A stretch of DNA of 64,000 bases from Isochrysis galbana (taxonomy: Eukaryota > Haptophyta > Isochrysidales > Isochrysidaceae): positions 1,400,202 through 1,464,201 of the forward strand of contig CM030938.1 of the NCBI GenBank assembly GCA_018136815.1, in the 5' to 3' direction. Made by a program: the position numbers and the translations under genes. Below the pieces are notes generated by a model, which saw only the letters and a program-made list of their open reading frames with translations, was not told where the DNA came from and searched no databases. This document shows, piece after piece, positions 1 through 13,818 of the stretch (its first letter is position 1; every line of letters begins with the position of its first letter).

Positions 1-199
1 GGAGCTCGCGCCCCGCCAACATGAGGGGAGTCGTGTGGCAGGTGGCCCTACCGTCCAAGTTGAGGCTCAACGATAATTAGCTATACCTATACCAAAATAG
101 ACGAGAGCAGGGGTGTGACAAAAAAAGGGAACCTCGAGTCGCATCTTCTGAGGCAGAATCTGAGATATGAGAGGGACCGACGGGCCTCCCGGGGCGAGA

Positions 200-269
200 G
201 TTGGAGCCCGGGGGAAAAGCCGTGAGCCCCCCCCCCCCCCCTTGTGAACTAAGTATAAACTTAGTTGTG
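200..269 (+). repeat. 3' end of SINE-like retroelement (remnant)
   Basis: A C-run followed by a hairpin AACTAAG-loop-CTTAGTT, the same terminal structure found at 38981-39001 and 44509-44531. The copy at 44.5 kb has target-site duplications, so this is read as the 3' end of a decayed copy of the same family. The rest of 1-1072 shows no recognisable gene. Confidence 0.45.
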
Positions 270-1072
270 GTCCTCTCTCTCCTAGATTAAAATGTGCTTG
301 CACCTGCGAAAGGCCATTCCCTCATGTCTCATCTTGCCATCTTGGGGTCTAGCCCATAGGCGCCCATATTATTAACTCTCGGCCTGTACCGATTGTTGAT
401 TGTTTGTCGTACGTCGTATGCAATACAAGTGCATGTCGGCAAGTGCATGTCGGAATGCCCGCACTCACGACAAAAATCAAAAGTTACTACTTCTACATGG
501 CACACCACCACGCAACAATAGAAAATATGCTGCCGTTTACCTATGGGCCACGACAAAATTGATCGAGTATTCGTGTCGTAAGCCATCGCCTCATGTAGGC
601 CTGGTCACGTGCCGTCCATGCGCACCGCATATGCGCCAGGGTAGGTGAACGACGGGCAGGCAAGGATGGCGCAAAGAAACGTCGCAAAGTCGCCAAGGCC
701 CATGGTGAATGTTGGCGTGCTTCCGCACCAACGCGATTGCGTTGAGCAGTATCACCTAGCTGGTGAGGAGAGTGGTGGCGTGGTGCATGCATGCATGCCG
801 TTTTCGACTAGGATTCCCAAAACGGCGCCTCGGAGATGGTGGGCAAAACTCGGAAAAGTTGTGGCTTGTGAGTAATGGTCTCATGCGACGCCGCTAGGAG
901 ATGCCGCTCGAGCAAATGCTCGGGAAGTGTCATCAAGTGAAGAGGGCGGCCTGCACGCACCGGGGCAATGCGGCAATGCTGGCATCCCGCCCGACCGATC
1001 GCCGTCCCTCGGGACCGGGAAATTAGGCCCTTGGGCGGCTATCTGGAAGTCGACGGTCAATAGAGGACCAAC

Positions 1073-3613
1073 CTAGAGCCGCGAGAGCTTTTGCCAAGCA
1101 ACCTGGCCGATGGCTGCATCTTGGGCGCCGGTTCCAGTGAGGTCGCACACGATGATCTCGTCGCCCTCGCGGCCGGGCTGATAAGGGCGGGGTGTCGCCA
1201 CAAGCGAGGTGGAAGGCAGGGAGTTCATACGACTAGAGGAGGGGCGCATGGCAATGTGGAATGCCGGGGAAGCAGCTGCCTATGGGGCCTGGTGGCACAA
1301 AAACGGCTAGGATGCGCACGCAGTCACCTTGGTTCCATTAACGATGTCTCCCAACTCGGCATGCACGTCGTCGGCGGTCATGACGCCAGCAGCGAGGGCG
1401 GAGCGCAGCTCACCAACCTTCGAGACCTGCAAGGGCCGTCATACGCATGATGGGCACACGTGCCGCGCTAGGTGCGCGCCGTGCCTGCCGTGCTCAATAG
1501 ATGCCTATGATTGCGGAGCCCGCCCACCCATGCCGAGCGCACCTGCCCGACGAGGTCGCACACGTACTTCGAGTTGGCTAACACGTCAACGGGGATTTCC
1601 TGCTTGGTCGGTTGGTCTGAGCCCGAGGCAATGATGGTGGTTCCAGGCTTCAGCCACGAACGGTGAAGGACCTGGAGGAGAGCGTCCGCGCCAATGGTGA
1701 CTCAGGCACAACTAGGTGCGCGAAAGCAAGGGTGACGTAGGCCCCCCCGCATCCGAGCGAGGTGCGCTCCACACCTCCGACGACCCGGGAGTCTGCGTGA
1801 AGATGACGTTGGAGGTCCGACACAACTCTTGCGCCGAGTTGACCTTCGTGAACTTGCAACCAAGCTCTTCCTGCAAAGAAGAAGGCGCAAAGACCTCCGA
1901 ACGGTAAGCGTGCGCGGCAGCAACGCATTCCCTATGATGACCATCTCTCTGAAAAGCGCAAAACGATGGGCGGCCGCGCACGAAGCGGCGGAGGGACAGC
2001 TTGTGCAAAAGCAAAAGGACGACTGCCCGGCCATCACCTCCATCTCAGCGCAAAATTCGTCGGCGCCTGCCATAGCGTAGGCGTATCCACGGAATCCTGG
2101 ACGCACGACGGCAGTGGCGCGAGCCATAACCTGCAGGCGTAGGGCGCCAGACGGATGTCTTGACAGTGTGGGATAACTTGCACTTGAACGGGTTGTCGCG
2201 GCGGAAGCATATGCCGAGGCGGCGTGACAAGCCACATGCACCTTCGCGATGGCACCGCAACCGATGAAGCCAATCTTAGTGTCGGAGGGCTTAGTGAGAT
2301 GCTTGACCGACACGGCCCCCGCCGCGCCCGTGCGCAGGTCGGTGAGGTATCGGTTCTCCTGCGACCAGCAGCTTAGAAAGCAATCAAGAGCGAGAACAAA
2401 AAGGTGTGCGCCAAACATTATCCTCATACCCGGTCGTGTCAACCGCTACCAGGGGCGAAAGCACCCACATAGGACAAACCCCTCACAGCCAAGCGGTGTG
2501 ATAAGGAAGGACCCATGCCGTGCCAGAATGCTGCGTGGAGGGCGATGAGCACCTGCATAACAGCCAGAGGCGCTCCGGTCTCGGCGTTCATGGTGACAAA
2601 GATGCCACCACCCGGCGGCATTCCCTTGGAAAGATTCTTGTAGAAGGAGACGCACGCGAGCTTCACAGTCCATGTCGGTTCGCCTGAGGTGGCCATGCAA
2701 GGCGGCTAATCATATTCTCCATAGTTGGGGCCAAGTATGCAACCTGATCCTGCCCGGCTGTGTCGCCAATCGACGTGCTTGGCGCACCAGAAACATAGCC
2801 TCCCTTAATGTGGCAGTCGCCAGGGCCGTATTTGGCGGACTCGTCGATTCCAATGTGCATCGGGAATGGCACGTCCACCTGATAAAGCAATTGCCAACGC
2901 TCGGTGAGAGGACGACAGTCGGCCCTGCCGCCACACAATCGCTGTCACTGTATGCGCCTCAGTATCAATTCATCTCCCTTCCAAGTATACTTTTGCGTGT
3001 CCATCGAGACTGCCACTCATCTCCTCTGCGTATTCACCTTTCCTCTGGCGAGCATTCCAAACGCAGCCTCCACCGATTCGATGGCATCTGCGACATGCAC
3101 ATTGGCCTTGATGGTCTCATAATCGAAGAGCTTGGGCGGCGGGATGCCGCCGGCTGCCAGCGGAGGCGCAACGCGCAACGCATCCGCCTTGGCAAGCATA
3201 AGCCGCGCATGGCCCGGTCGGATGCGGAGCTGCATCAGCTCTTCCTCGCTTGCCATCGCCAGGGCAGCGGGTGAGTCAAAGCCGTTGTCAAAGAGCGCGT
3301 GCACGTACGAGTCGGCCACGTCCTTACGCAGGCCGACGGCCTCGGTGCACCATAAGGAAAGCTCAGAAGCAGTCGCCTGGACGCGTAGGGAAGGGGATGG
3401 AGCAGAGAAGTCTTTGGCAGGATTTCGCTGCGTTGCCGCCACCGAAGGCGAAGAAGAGACGGCGTCACCAAGACGTGCAGATGGCGATAAAGTACTGTAG
3501 AGCCCCCATCTAATATGCAGTCGACAGCACTTGTCTGGCGTGCTGCCTCTTCCCCGCCCCACAGACCTCCCGGTACCCCGCCCTGGCCTTCCCCAGCCAT
3601 GTGCGAACTCCAC
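1073..3613 (-). CDS. SAM domain-ornithine cyclodeaminase/mu-crystallin family protein
   Basis: Nine exons on the minus strand: 3613(or 3376)-3038, 2878-2788, 2683-2553, 2358-2242, 2130-2038, 1870-1775, 1671-1543, 1426-1328 and 1177-1073. All joins keep frame and use GT-AG, with donors such as GTGCGC and GTGAAT. The first exon encodes a sterile-alpha-motif-like helical domain (around NGFDSPAAL...EEELMQLRI). The remaining exons give an ornithine cyclodeaminase/mu-crystallin fold: substrate loop with DVPFPMHIGIDES and KYGPGD, LTDLRTGAAGAVS, Rossmann loop GFIGCGAIAK, TQTPGS, and C-terminal GTGAQDAAIGQ. Family members are NAD(P)-dependent imine/amino-acid enzymes; the exact substrate cannot be called. 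The 5' end is unresolved: no in-frame ATG lies upstream, and an acceptor (GTCCAG) at 3377 suggests a further 5' exon. About 399 residues are secure. Confidence 0.85.
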
Positions 3614-3639
3614 AATGTCCGTTGAGTGCGCAGGGTCTT

Positions 3640-4664
<1,025 letters not shown>

Positions 4665-4891
4665 GAAGAGGGATAAGGGGACAGCGGGAGAGTTATAGGA
4701 AGACCAAAGAGAGGAGAAAAAAGGGGAGGGGGGGGAGTGGAAGAGAAAAAATCCGAGAGGAAGATGATGAAGCGTTTAGTAGTAATTCCAAATATAGGAG
4801 CACGCGAGATTCCGCCCAGAGGAGAAAAAGCACGAGTAAAATTCTGTTTCTACGACTACGAGTACTCGGTGTCCACTCCATTCCTGACACC

Positions 4892-5191
4892 CTAGTCCTC
4901 CCCGTCAGCAGAGGTAGGCGGGCAGGCGGGCTTGAGCGAGGGCGAGGGCGGCGGCGAGAGCGACATCGAGCGAGCAGCGAGAGGCGAGGGTGAGTGTGAG
5001 GAGGGCTGTGATGGCAGGGGCTGGCGAGGCGAGGCGAGACTGTAGGGTATGAGTGTTACGAGAGCGAGAGCGACGAGAGCGAGAGCGACGGATGACGACT
5101 GACGACAGGACGACGGACAAAGACACCCAGGAAAACACTCCGACTCTCGCCCCACGACTTTTTCACATAACTCGACTGAATTCAAACCCAA
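4892..5191 (-). repeat. Dispersed repeat, copy A (inverted relative to copy B)
   Basis: Read on the minus strand this matches 6012-6440 on the plus strand: the same CTCTCG/CGTTCTC repeats, then coding-like sequence with SMSLSPP and PSLKPACPP in both. The two copies form an inverted pair about 0.8 kb apart. The family is not recognised; a degenerate gag-like start of a retroelement is possible. Confidence 0.5.
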
Positions 5192-5299
5192 ACACTCCGG
5201 CCAGACGACGACGGACGACGATCAGAAGGCGATTTGTCGGCGATCCCGTCTGGAAGGGGAATCGCACCATAACGGAAACGAGGGGCAATCTTGCCGCAC

Positions 5300-5760
5300 A
5301 AGATTCCAACAGACTTACCGAATAAGACAAGAGAAGTGCGGTGTGCCTAAGGGGGAGATGCGATGAGATTGCAAATTAAACCTGATTGCAATCACTGAAG
5401 TAGATAGAGAAACGCGGAGAAGATAGATAGCGAATTAAACCTATTTGCGAAGCACCTAGGATGAAGGAAGGTAGGGAAACTTCCCTTCTCTTCGAGGGAA
5501 AGAGAGAGGGCGCTCCACAACCCAAGACCCTATGCGTCCAAGCGAAGCTTTTGACCGAGAACGAGAACGAGAGAATTATAACGCTAAATGCCGAACGACG
5601 AAGAGAAGAGAGAAGCCTAACGAGTGTCGACTCGCGAATGCGACAAGGGTAGCTAAATCTCCCAATTGAAACCACAGCGGATATCAATAAAGATCCTACG
5701 TTATATACAAGAGGGAAACCCTAGTCGAAACTAGATCAAGGGACGAGCCACCGTCTCCCG
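5300..5760 (-). repeat. LTR-like intergenic sequence (uncertain)
   Basis: On the minus strand the stretch has a TATA-like GTATATAAC, a CTAGGGTTTCC motif and a leader-like region running towards copy A of the repeat at 4892-5191. The order resembles an LTR followed by an internal region. No terminal TG/CA pair, primer-binding site or second LTR was confirmed. Confidence 0.25.
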
Positions 5761-6011
5761 CCCCCTTCTCTCCAACTCCCGGCCGAAGCAGCGCGCGCGG
5801 CCTCCCTGGAACCAGCTTCTCCGCTAAAGAGGGAACTGGGGAAGGGGGAGGGGGTTGTTAGGGGTTAAGGTTGGGTAGTAGGGAGGTACATAAGCACACT
5901 GCCTCAAGCCGCACGAGTAGCGGGGATTTTTAAGAAGAATTTTTTTCCTGTGCGTTCCGTGATACGGATACGTAAGTACGTAAGACGTAAGTGTGGAGAG
6001 TGTTGACGTGA

Positions 6012-6518
6012 GTGTGGTGCCGTGTCGTCAGTCCATTGGACTTTATCAGTCTGTCGTCTGTCGTTCTTCGTTCGTCGCTCTCGTTCTCGTTCTCGTTCCC
6101 GTTCTCATCCCTCGTTCTCAACACTCTATCAGTCAGTAACAAACCCCTTCACCACTTCCATAGCCTCAGCCTATCCACCGCCAATCGCCCAACCATGTCC
6201 GCTCCGTCGTCGCGCCCGCCCTCGCTCAAGCCCGTCCTCCCGCCTTCCTCTGCTGAGGAGGTGGTCCAGCGTCCAGCCCGCCATTCCATCACTCCCGGCC
6301 GTCTCCGCCGCGCCTCCCGCTCCCGCTCCCCTCTCTCTCCTTGCTCGCCCTCGCCTCTCACCACTCGCTCGATGTCGCTTTCGCCGCCGTCCTCGCCCTC
6401 GCTCAAGCCCGCCTGCCCGCCTTCCTATGCTAACGGGCTCCAGCCCGTCAGCGTCTCCGAAGTCGTCTCCTCCGCTCCTCCGCCGCGCCTGCCGCCGGAA
6501 TCGCTCCCTCCTCGTTGA
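6012..6518 (+). repeat. Dispersed repeat, copy B with a Ser/Pro-rich ORF
   Basis: Plus-strand counterpart of 4892-5191. It encodes a Ser/Pro/Arg-rich peptide; the internal ATG at 6195 begins MSAPSSRPPSLKP, and two related PSLKP.(L/C)PP segments lie within it. No domain is recognised. The copies share both DNA and peptide motifs, so this is a mobile or duplicated sequence. 6520-7749 holds no gene I can support. Confidence 0.45.
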
Positions 6519-7749
6519 CCGAAGACCTAATGGGTCTGCCCAAATCGTCAAAAAGGTACCCCACTCGCCACTCGCCACTCGGTGCGCGAGAGGCGTGGAA
6601 GCGCCATGGCCTTCGAGAGCGTGCGCAGGACATCACCGTCTGCGTATCGCGCTGAAGCTGGTGCTGGTGCACCTCGTTCGTCGTTCGTGATCCCAACCAA
6701 CTCCGAGAAGGCATGTGCTCAAGCAGCTCCGCCGGCAGCGGCAGCGGCCAACCCCGCGGCAAATCTGCAAACAACAAACAATAACAGACTGCTGTAGCAC
6801 AACGACTAGTTTGCACTCATCACGCACAGCCACAAAGCGGCGCACACGGGCGCGGACGCGCGCAGGCGCACCCTTTCTTTCTCGCGCCCCTGGTCGAAGC
6901 AGCGCGCGCACAACCCAACAGAGACTAGAGAGACTCCGCGCCTTCATGAGCTTGGGTGGGGGGAAGGGCTGTTGGTAGGTTAAGGAGGGCAGTAGGTAGT
7001 TTGACTTGCACTCAGCCTCATACCGTGCAAGTAGGGGTAGCGGTGAGCTTATGTAAAGACTTTTTGTAAGGAAAAACGATAGAACATGTTACATCAACTA
7101 GGCATCGAAGGCAAAGAGGGACGAAGCCTAGGGCGATAGGCGGGACTATGGCGTGGCGTCCTACAGTCAAAGCGGTTGAGGCTGGCAGACATGTCCAAAT
7201 GCGCACCGTGGCTACCCACTCTCTTGTGCCCATTGCATACATCTCAGACGCGGGTAGCAAGAGGGCTAGATGTGTGCGTATGTACACCATACACTCGTCT
7301 GCCGCACACAAGGGACGGGAGCGTCAACTGCGCCACGTTAGCTGTCTCGAAACAAATGTAACCAGCAACGGCCAGTCCCAATCTTTCGGCGGTATCCTTC
7401 TTTGAACTAAATTCGCTAGGACAAGCCGCAACCAACTGCGTCTAGCACCGCAGTTGTGCGGGGCCTTGCATCACTCCGACGGATGACGATTGATGGGGCG
7501 ATGACAGCGGCGCGCCAGTGAGATGCCGGAAAGCGTTTAGTCGAATTGCAAAGTGAATGCACTGAAAAGGCTACAAATCCAGGTTTGACGCCCTATGGGC
7601 TTCGCTGGATCAAAATCATGCTCATATTGAACACGCCAAAAAGCGATCGCCTTTCTTCATTAGGTGCCTGGGCCGGCAAATGCAACTGCAAGCGCGAGCG
7701 CGGTAGCCGCGTAAGAGGAGCCGCGGAGCTTAGTGCGCATACTTCGCAA

Positions 7750-8578
7750 TTACATCTTACGCCTGCCAAGACGGTGGTAGAAGATTGCCTGCGGCGCATC
7801 GCGGTCAAAGTGTGCGCGTTTTGGCGCGTACATGCCGCGCCCGCGCTTGCCACGCCGCGGCTCTGCGTGTGTTTTGACGCCTGGTAGCATGAGCTCCAGG
7901 GCTCGGGGGACCGGGGCCTCCTCCTCCACATGTTCTTTGCGCGGCGTGAGCTGCCGACGACGCAGGGCCGCGTGGCGGAGCTTCTTCTGCTGGCTCTCAG
8001 GTTGCATGGCGGAGACCAAGACCTCAGCAACGGCGGGCCAGTCTTCGATTGGGAAAACAGTACCTGCGCAGCGGGCCAGGCAGAGTCAGGTGGGCGCAGC
8101 GAGGTAAATAAGAGGAAGAGGACGTCGTCAGTGAACATCGGCGCTCACCGGAACAGATCTCGGAGACGCTCCAGGCGGTCTTTCCGCCATGCGTCTTGAC
8201 AAGCTCATGGCGCGCCTCAGTCTCCGCGATCTCCATCTCCATGGCGATGACACAGCCGCACACGCCAAACTGGCGCGCCACGTCGGAGGTTCGGGCGAAG
8301 CAGTAGCCCTTGCAGACCGTGCAGTTTGCGTGAAGCGGTACCCACGTGGTGGCGACCTCGAACTCGATGCAGTCTGCAAAGAGGTGAAGCATGTCGGCCT
8401 TACTCACGTCCGACGACTCGAGGTGTGCGGCGTACACGCCATCTATCAGCCGCGCCTTCTTCTTCTTGGGGCTGTCGTTGACCCAAGAGCGGCGGATCGT
8501 CAGCTCCTCTGAGGTCGAGCCTGGCGAGAGCTGCCCCTCATCAAGCACAGTGGGCTTGTTGTTGAACCAGCGCTCCAT
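7750..8578 (-). CDS. Hypothetical protein, two exons
   Basis: Exon 1 (8578-8149) starts at an ATG (MERWFNNKP) and exon 2 (8063-7750) ends at a stop. The 85-nt intron (8148-8064) has a GTGAGC donor and a GCGCAG acceptor, and the join keeps frame (EICS-G-TVFPIEDW). The protein is about 247 residues. It has a Lys-rich stretch (PKKKKARL), a Cys-containing central part (NCTVCKGYCF, VCGCV) and a basic Arg-rich C-terminus. The four closely spaced cysteines could bind metal, but the family is not recognised. An upstream exon is possible because the frame stays open to 8668. Confidence 0.6.
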
Positions 8579-8689
8579 GAGCTTCAAGTGGTGGCGGAAG
8601 GGGTAGGTGGGGGAGTGAGAGAGGAGGTTGGCGTCAGCCGGGCGTATCGTTCCCCTACCCTTTCCCACTTAGCCCTCCTTCTCCCAACC

Positions 8690-10425
<1,736 letters not shown>

Positions 10426-11485
10426 GAAACGGAAGGGAGAGAAGAGGAGAGAAGATCTTCGAGAAAGTAGAGCGTCGATATTTTTTTGTACTCTGGGTGG
10501 TGGGGCGCTCCCCTTTTTAACTGACGCGCGCCGTTTGTTACAAAAAATTAGACAACATGGATACACGGGCCCCTACTGCTTTTTATTTAACCACTCTTTT
10601 CCACTTCTCCTGGCCCTGGGGAGTGGCAGTCCAAGGATTCCCCAGGGTCCCCCTGCCCCCGACATCTGCCTATCTGCCTACGTCTCTTGTCTCTTGTAGT
10701 TGAGGATGGCATGTGGCATGGACATGGACATGGTGACTTCGAAGTCAGACTTCGTTGGGTAGTACTAGTACTAGTAGGGCGGTCAGCGGTCAAACAGGGT
10801 TTTTATTAGGGGTAAGGGGTAAGAAAATGACCATCTCAGGGTTGAGAAAGTTTGAGATTCGGTAGAAAGTTGCATACACAAGCAACAAACAAGCACATAT
10901 TCGGGACCCATTACGGTTAAAATGTTTTGTGCTACAATGTACCCCCCTGACTGGGGTACGAAATCCATGGAATTATCGTACCCCTCTACTGGATTTCCCC
11001 GCCATGGCGGCCCTCTCGGCCCAACGGTGGGCACCCGTTGCCCGAAATCGGTGCGCAGCCCTCGGGCATCGGGCATAGTGTCCCCTCAGTCCATCTGGCC
11101 GCGGAGGTTCGGAGCTCACCCATTGAGTCCCGTCAGAGCCGCCCAAAGTCGGGCACTCTGAGTGAGGTCCTCCATTGCTCCTCCCCCTCCCACGCGCGGA
11201 CCCTCCGTCGTGAGCCGTCGCACGATGCCCGACACGCCTACGGGAGTACCTCCCAGCTGACCCATGTCGCGGGCCACCACATGTCTGCTAAGGTACCAAT
11301 CATGCGACGACCAGAGCTCAGCCCACTCACAACCACTCGAACGACATGCCGAGACAGGTGCGCACGTGCGCCGCAGGCGCGCACAGGAGCCACAATTTCA
11401 CTCCAGACCACATGAGCAACGTCTTTGGCGCAACCGCACATTGCGAGCCAGACTAACCTTGCCTACCACACCTCTTGCACAACAC

Positions 11486-12560
11486 ACAACACAGACGTAT
11501 GATGAAATCAGCGCGATCCTCAAAAGTCTCACGTCCATCAAGAACGTGGTATTGCGCGTCAAGGCCGAGGCCTTTGGCACGGCTTGGGCATCCAGAAACT
11601 CAGTGCAGCCGAAGTACGAGGGCGTGATCCAAAAGTGGGTGAATGCCAAGGAGAAGACCGAGCTCATGGTGCTGTGGGAGGGAAGCGCACGGAATCAGCG
11701 GACCGAGCTTAAGATGTTGGACACCGATGCACAGGGCAACAATCTCGAGCTCGAGCTTCTTCCCTACCAAGATGGGCGAGCTGCTCCTACTCTCCAGCCT
11801 CCTCGACCTGCCTGCACGCCTGGCAGCACCAACACCAGCCGCGACAACGACGACTCGCAGATCAGAAGTGGAGGATTCGGACTATGAAGAGACCGACAAG
11901 TCTGCGCCCACCACGGTCACCTGGGGCGACGACGTCACGTGGACGTTGCGCCCTCCCGAGTACATCAAAACGGACCAGCGCACAGAGCCACGCGTTAAGC
12001 CAACGCTCAACAAAGGTGACGAGCCCATCGATACTATCGACAAGCTCTTCACCTTTCTCCTCCCGGACTGCATGTTCGCAAACACCGTCGCTAGAACAAA
12101 TCCCAAGCTTCACGGCCTCAAGCCCGAAGACAAGAAGACAAGAAGACCACTCAGGGTGAGATTCTCCAGTGGATGGGCTACGCCGTTGCCGTCTCCATCC
12201 ACTCCGGCATCCCGCTCGAGAAGATGTGGTCCGACACGCCGCAGCCGGAGTCACTCGTTCCGCCACCGATGCTGGGGCGCCACGGCATGAGCTTCCGCCG
12301 TTTCTGCCGCCTTCGCACGGTTATGACTTTTGGGCCTGAGGACGAGCTCGCTCTGGCCGCCGACCCCTGGGCGTTCGTGCGTCCGCTTGTCAACGACTTC
12401 AATAGCGCAATAGCGCCTGCGTGGCCAAAATCAACGCGGGTTGGCTTCTCAGCATCGACGAGTCGATGTGCGCATGGCGTGGCAAAGAATGCATAGGCGA
12501 TCCAAGATTGTGCCCAAAGGTGAGCTGGGTGCCACGCAAGCCCGAGCCGCTTGGCGCCAC
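11486..12560 (+). pseudogene. PiggyBac-type (DDE_Tnp_1_7) transposase, frameshifted
   Basis: Four consecutive reading-frame segments read as one transposase: a leader with KYEGVIQKWV; the catalytic-domain start (DTIDKLFTFLLPD); WMGYAVAVSIHSGIPLEKMW with PPPMLGRHGMSFRRF; then INAGWLLSIDESMCAW and VSWVPRKPEPLG. The DES.C.W and PRKP.PLG pattern is typical of PiggyBac-like transposases of algae and oomycetes. Frame changes occur near 11820, near 12145 (a short AAGAC-type duplication) and near 12410. The match stops after the PLGA position at about 12555. Terminal repeats or a TTAA duplication were not identified. Confidence 0.75.
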
Positions 12561-13818
12561 CCCTCCCCCCCCCTCACACCCTCCTCTCTCTCCTGTCGCC
12601 AACACTCAGGATTCCACGATGGGAGGACTGTCAGCAAGCGGCACAAAGGAGGATCCAATTCTGGTGGTCTTCACATATATTGGTGCCAATCTTACTGAGG
12701 ATGATACTGGTGTGAGGCTTGCATTCATGGTGCAGCTTTCTGCAGCACGCAGTGTAGCGCGCTGCACCCATGCCCATGTGCTTGTGCCGCACAAATGTAG
12801 GCCCAGCCAAATGATTCCATGCCATGACTGGTTGATAGGTGGCATCGGTGCAAAGGCTCAACCAGTCATCGCATGGGATCCACATAGTCGCTTTTTAGAA
12901 GCATGGGACTGTTGGCAGAGAAACGTACTCCGCGGAGAGCTGGCATGCAGTCAGGCAGGGCGCGCGCACCGTGGATGTCAATTCTATGGCTGTTGATGTG
13001 GGAGTATGCACGAGCCTACCCATCGTTTAATGATGACAGAATATATTGTTGTTGCTTTGGCGTCTCCGAGGTACCGTTAGGTCGTGGTGGGCATCCTTCA
13101 TCCTTCTCTTTAAGGCCGCTAAAATTGTCCGTACGAAAGCGGTGCGCATGTTAGTAGCAGTTATAAATTAGTGTTTGACTGCCCTACAAGTGGGGGTCAA
13201 TGGGGGCCTCGGGCCCCCCTCACTCCATGGCGGACCCCCTCCGGGTTGGGCCCGTACAACCAACCTCCCTGCATTCCTTTACATTCGGTATCCGAGGTGT
13301 AGCCCCGCGCCCCGCGAGCACGTTCGTACTACGTCGGGCCTGGCGTAAGTAAGGGGTGGGTGCGGGGGCGGGCCTGTTGGTGCTCTCTTACCCGTTTCAC
13401 TCGGATTTTCGTCCTAGCCGGGCCTCTACCCCTACCACGGCTTGCGCGGCCTTTGCAGACACGGTGCTGGCAAAACTTGAGCTGTGCCACGCTCGCTTAC
13501 GCTTAACGACAGGATGTGAGTGGCTTTCTGCGTTTTGCAGTGAGACCAATCAAGCCGTTCGAGGGCCTCCATGCCTCTTTTCCGTAGCCATAGCGCTACG
13601 CCATTGCGCGCGCAGCAAGCGAACTACCAAGCGCCAACTTGGATAGAGCGTCGCTCTAGATCCAGATCTAGGCGGCCAAGCATCCACCCAAGTGCACCTG
13701 GTCCTGCCGACCTGAAAAGCCGAGGTTGTGGTCGCCCCGCCGTCTCTTCCCCTTATCCTCCCCTCACACCGCTGCTACTGTACAGTTGTTGACGTGCAAG
13801 AAGCCGTGCGGCCTCTTT
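12561..13818. other. Unassigned region with possible LINE 3'-end remnant
   Basis: After the transposase remnant there is a CT-rich, acceptor-like CACTCAG at about 12609 and open frames on both strands that match nothing recognised. Around 13325-13385 the order CGGGCCTG...GCGGGCGGGCCTGTTGG resembles the reverse complement of the LINE 3' end seen at 22.7 kb, so a decayed minus-strand LINE end is possible. Confidence 0.3.

Noticed and set aside
1702-2442. A 246-codon minus-strand ORF as a single gene
   Set aside because: It reads through introns of the SAM-cyclodeaminase gene; only short parts (exon D and around it) match the family.
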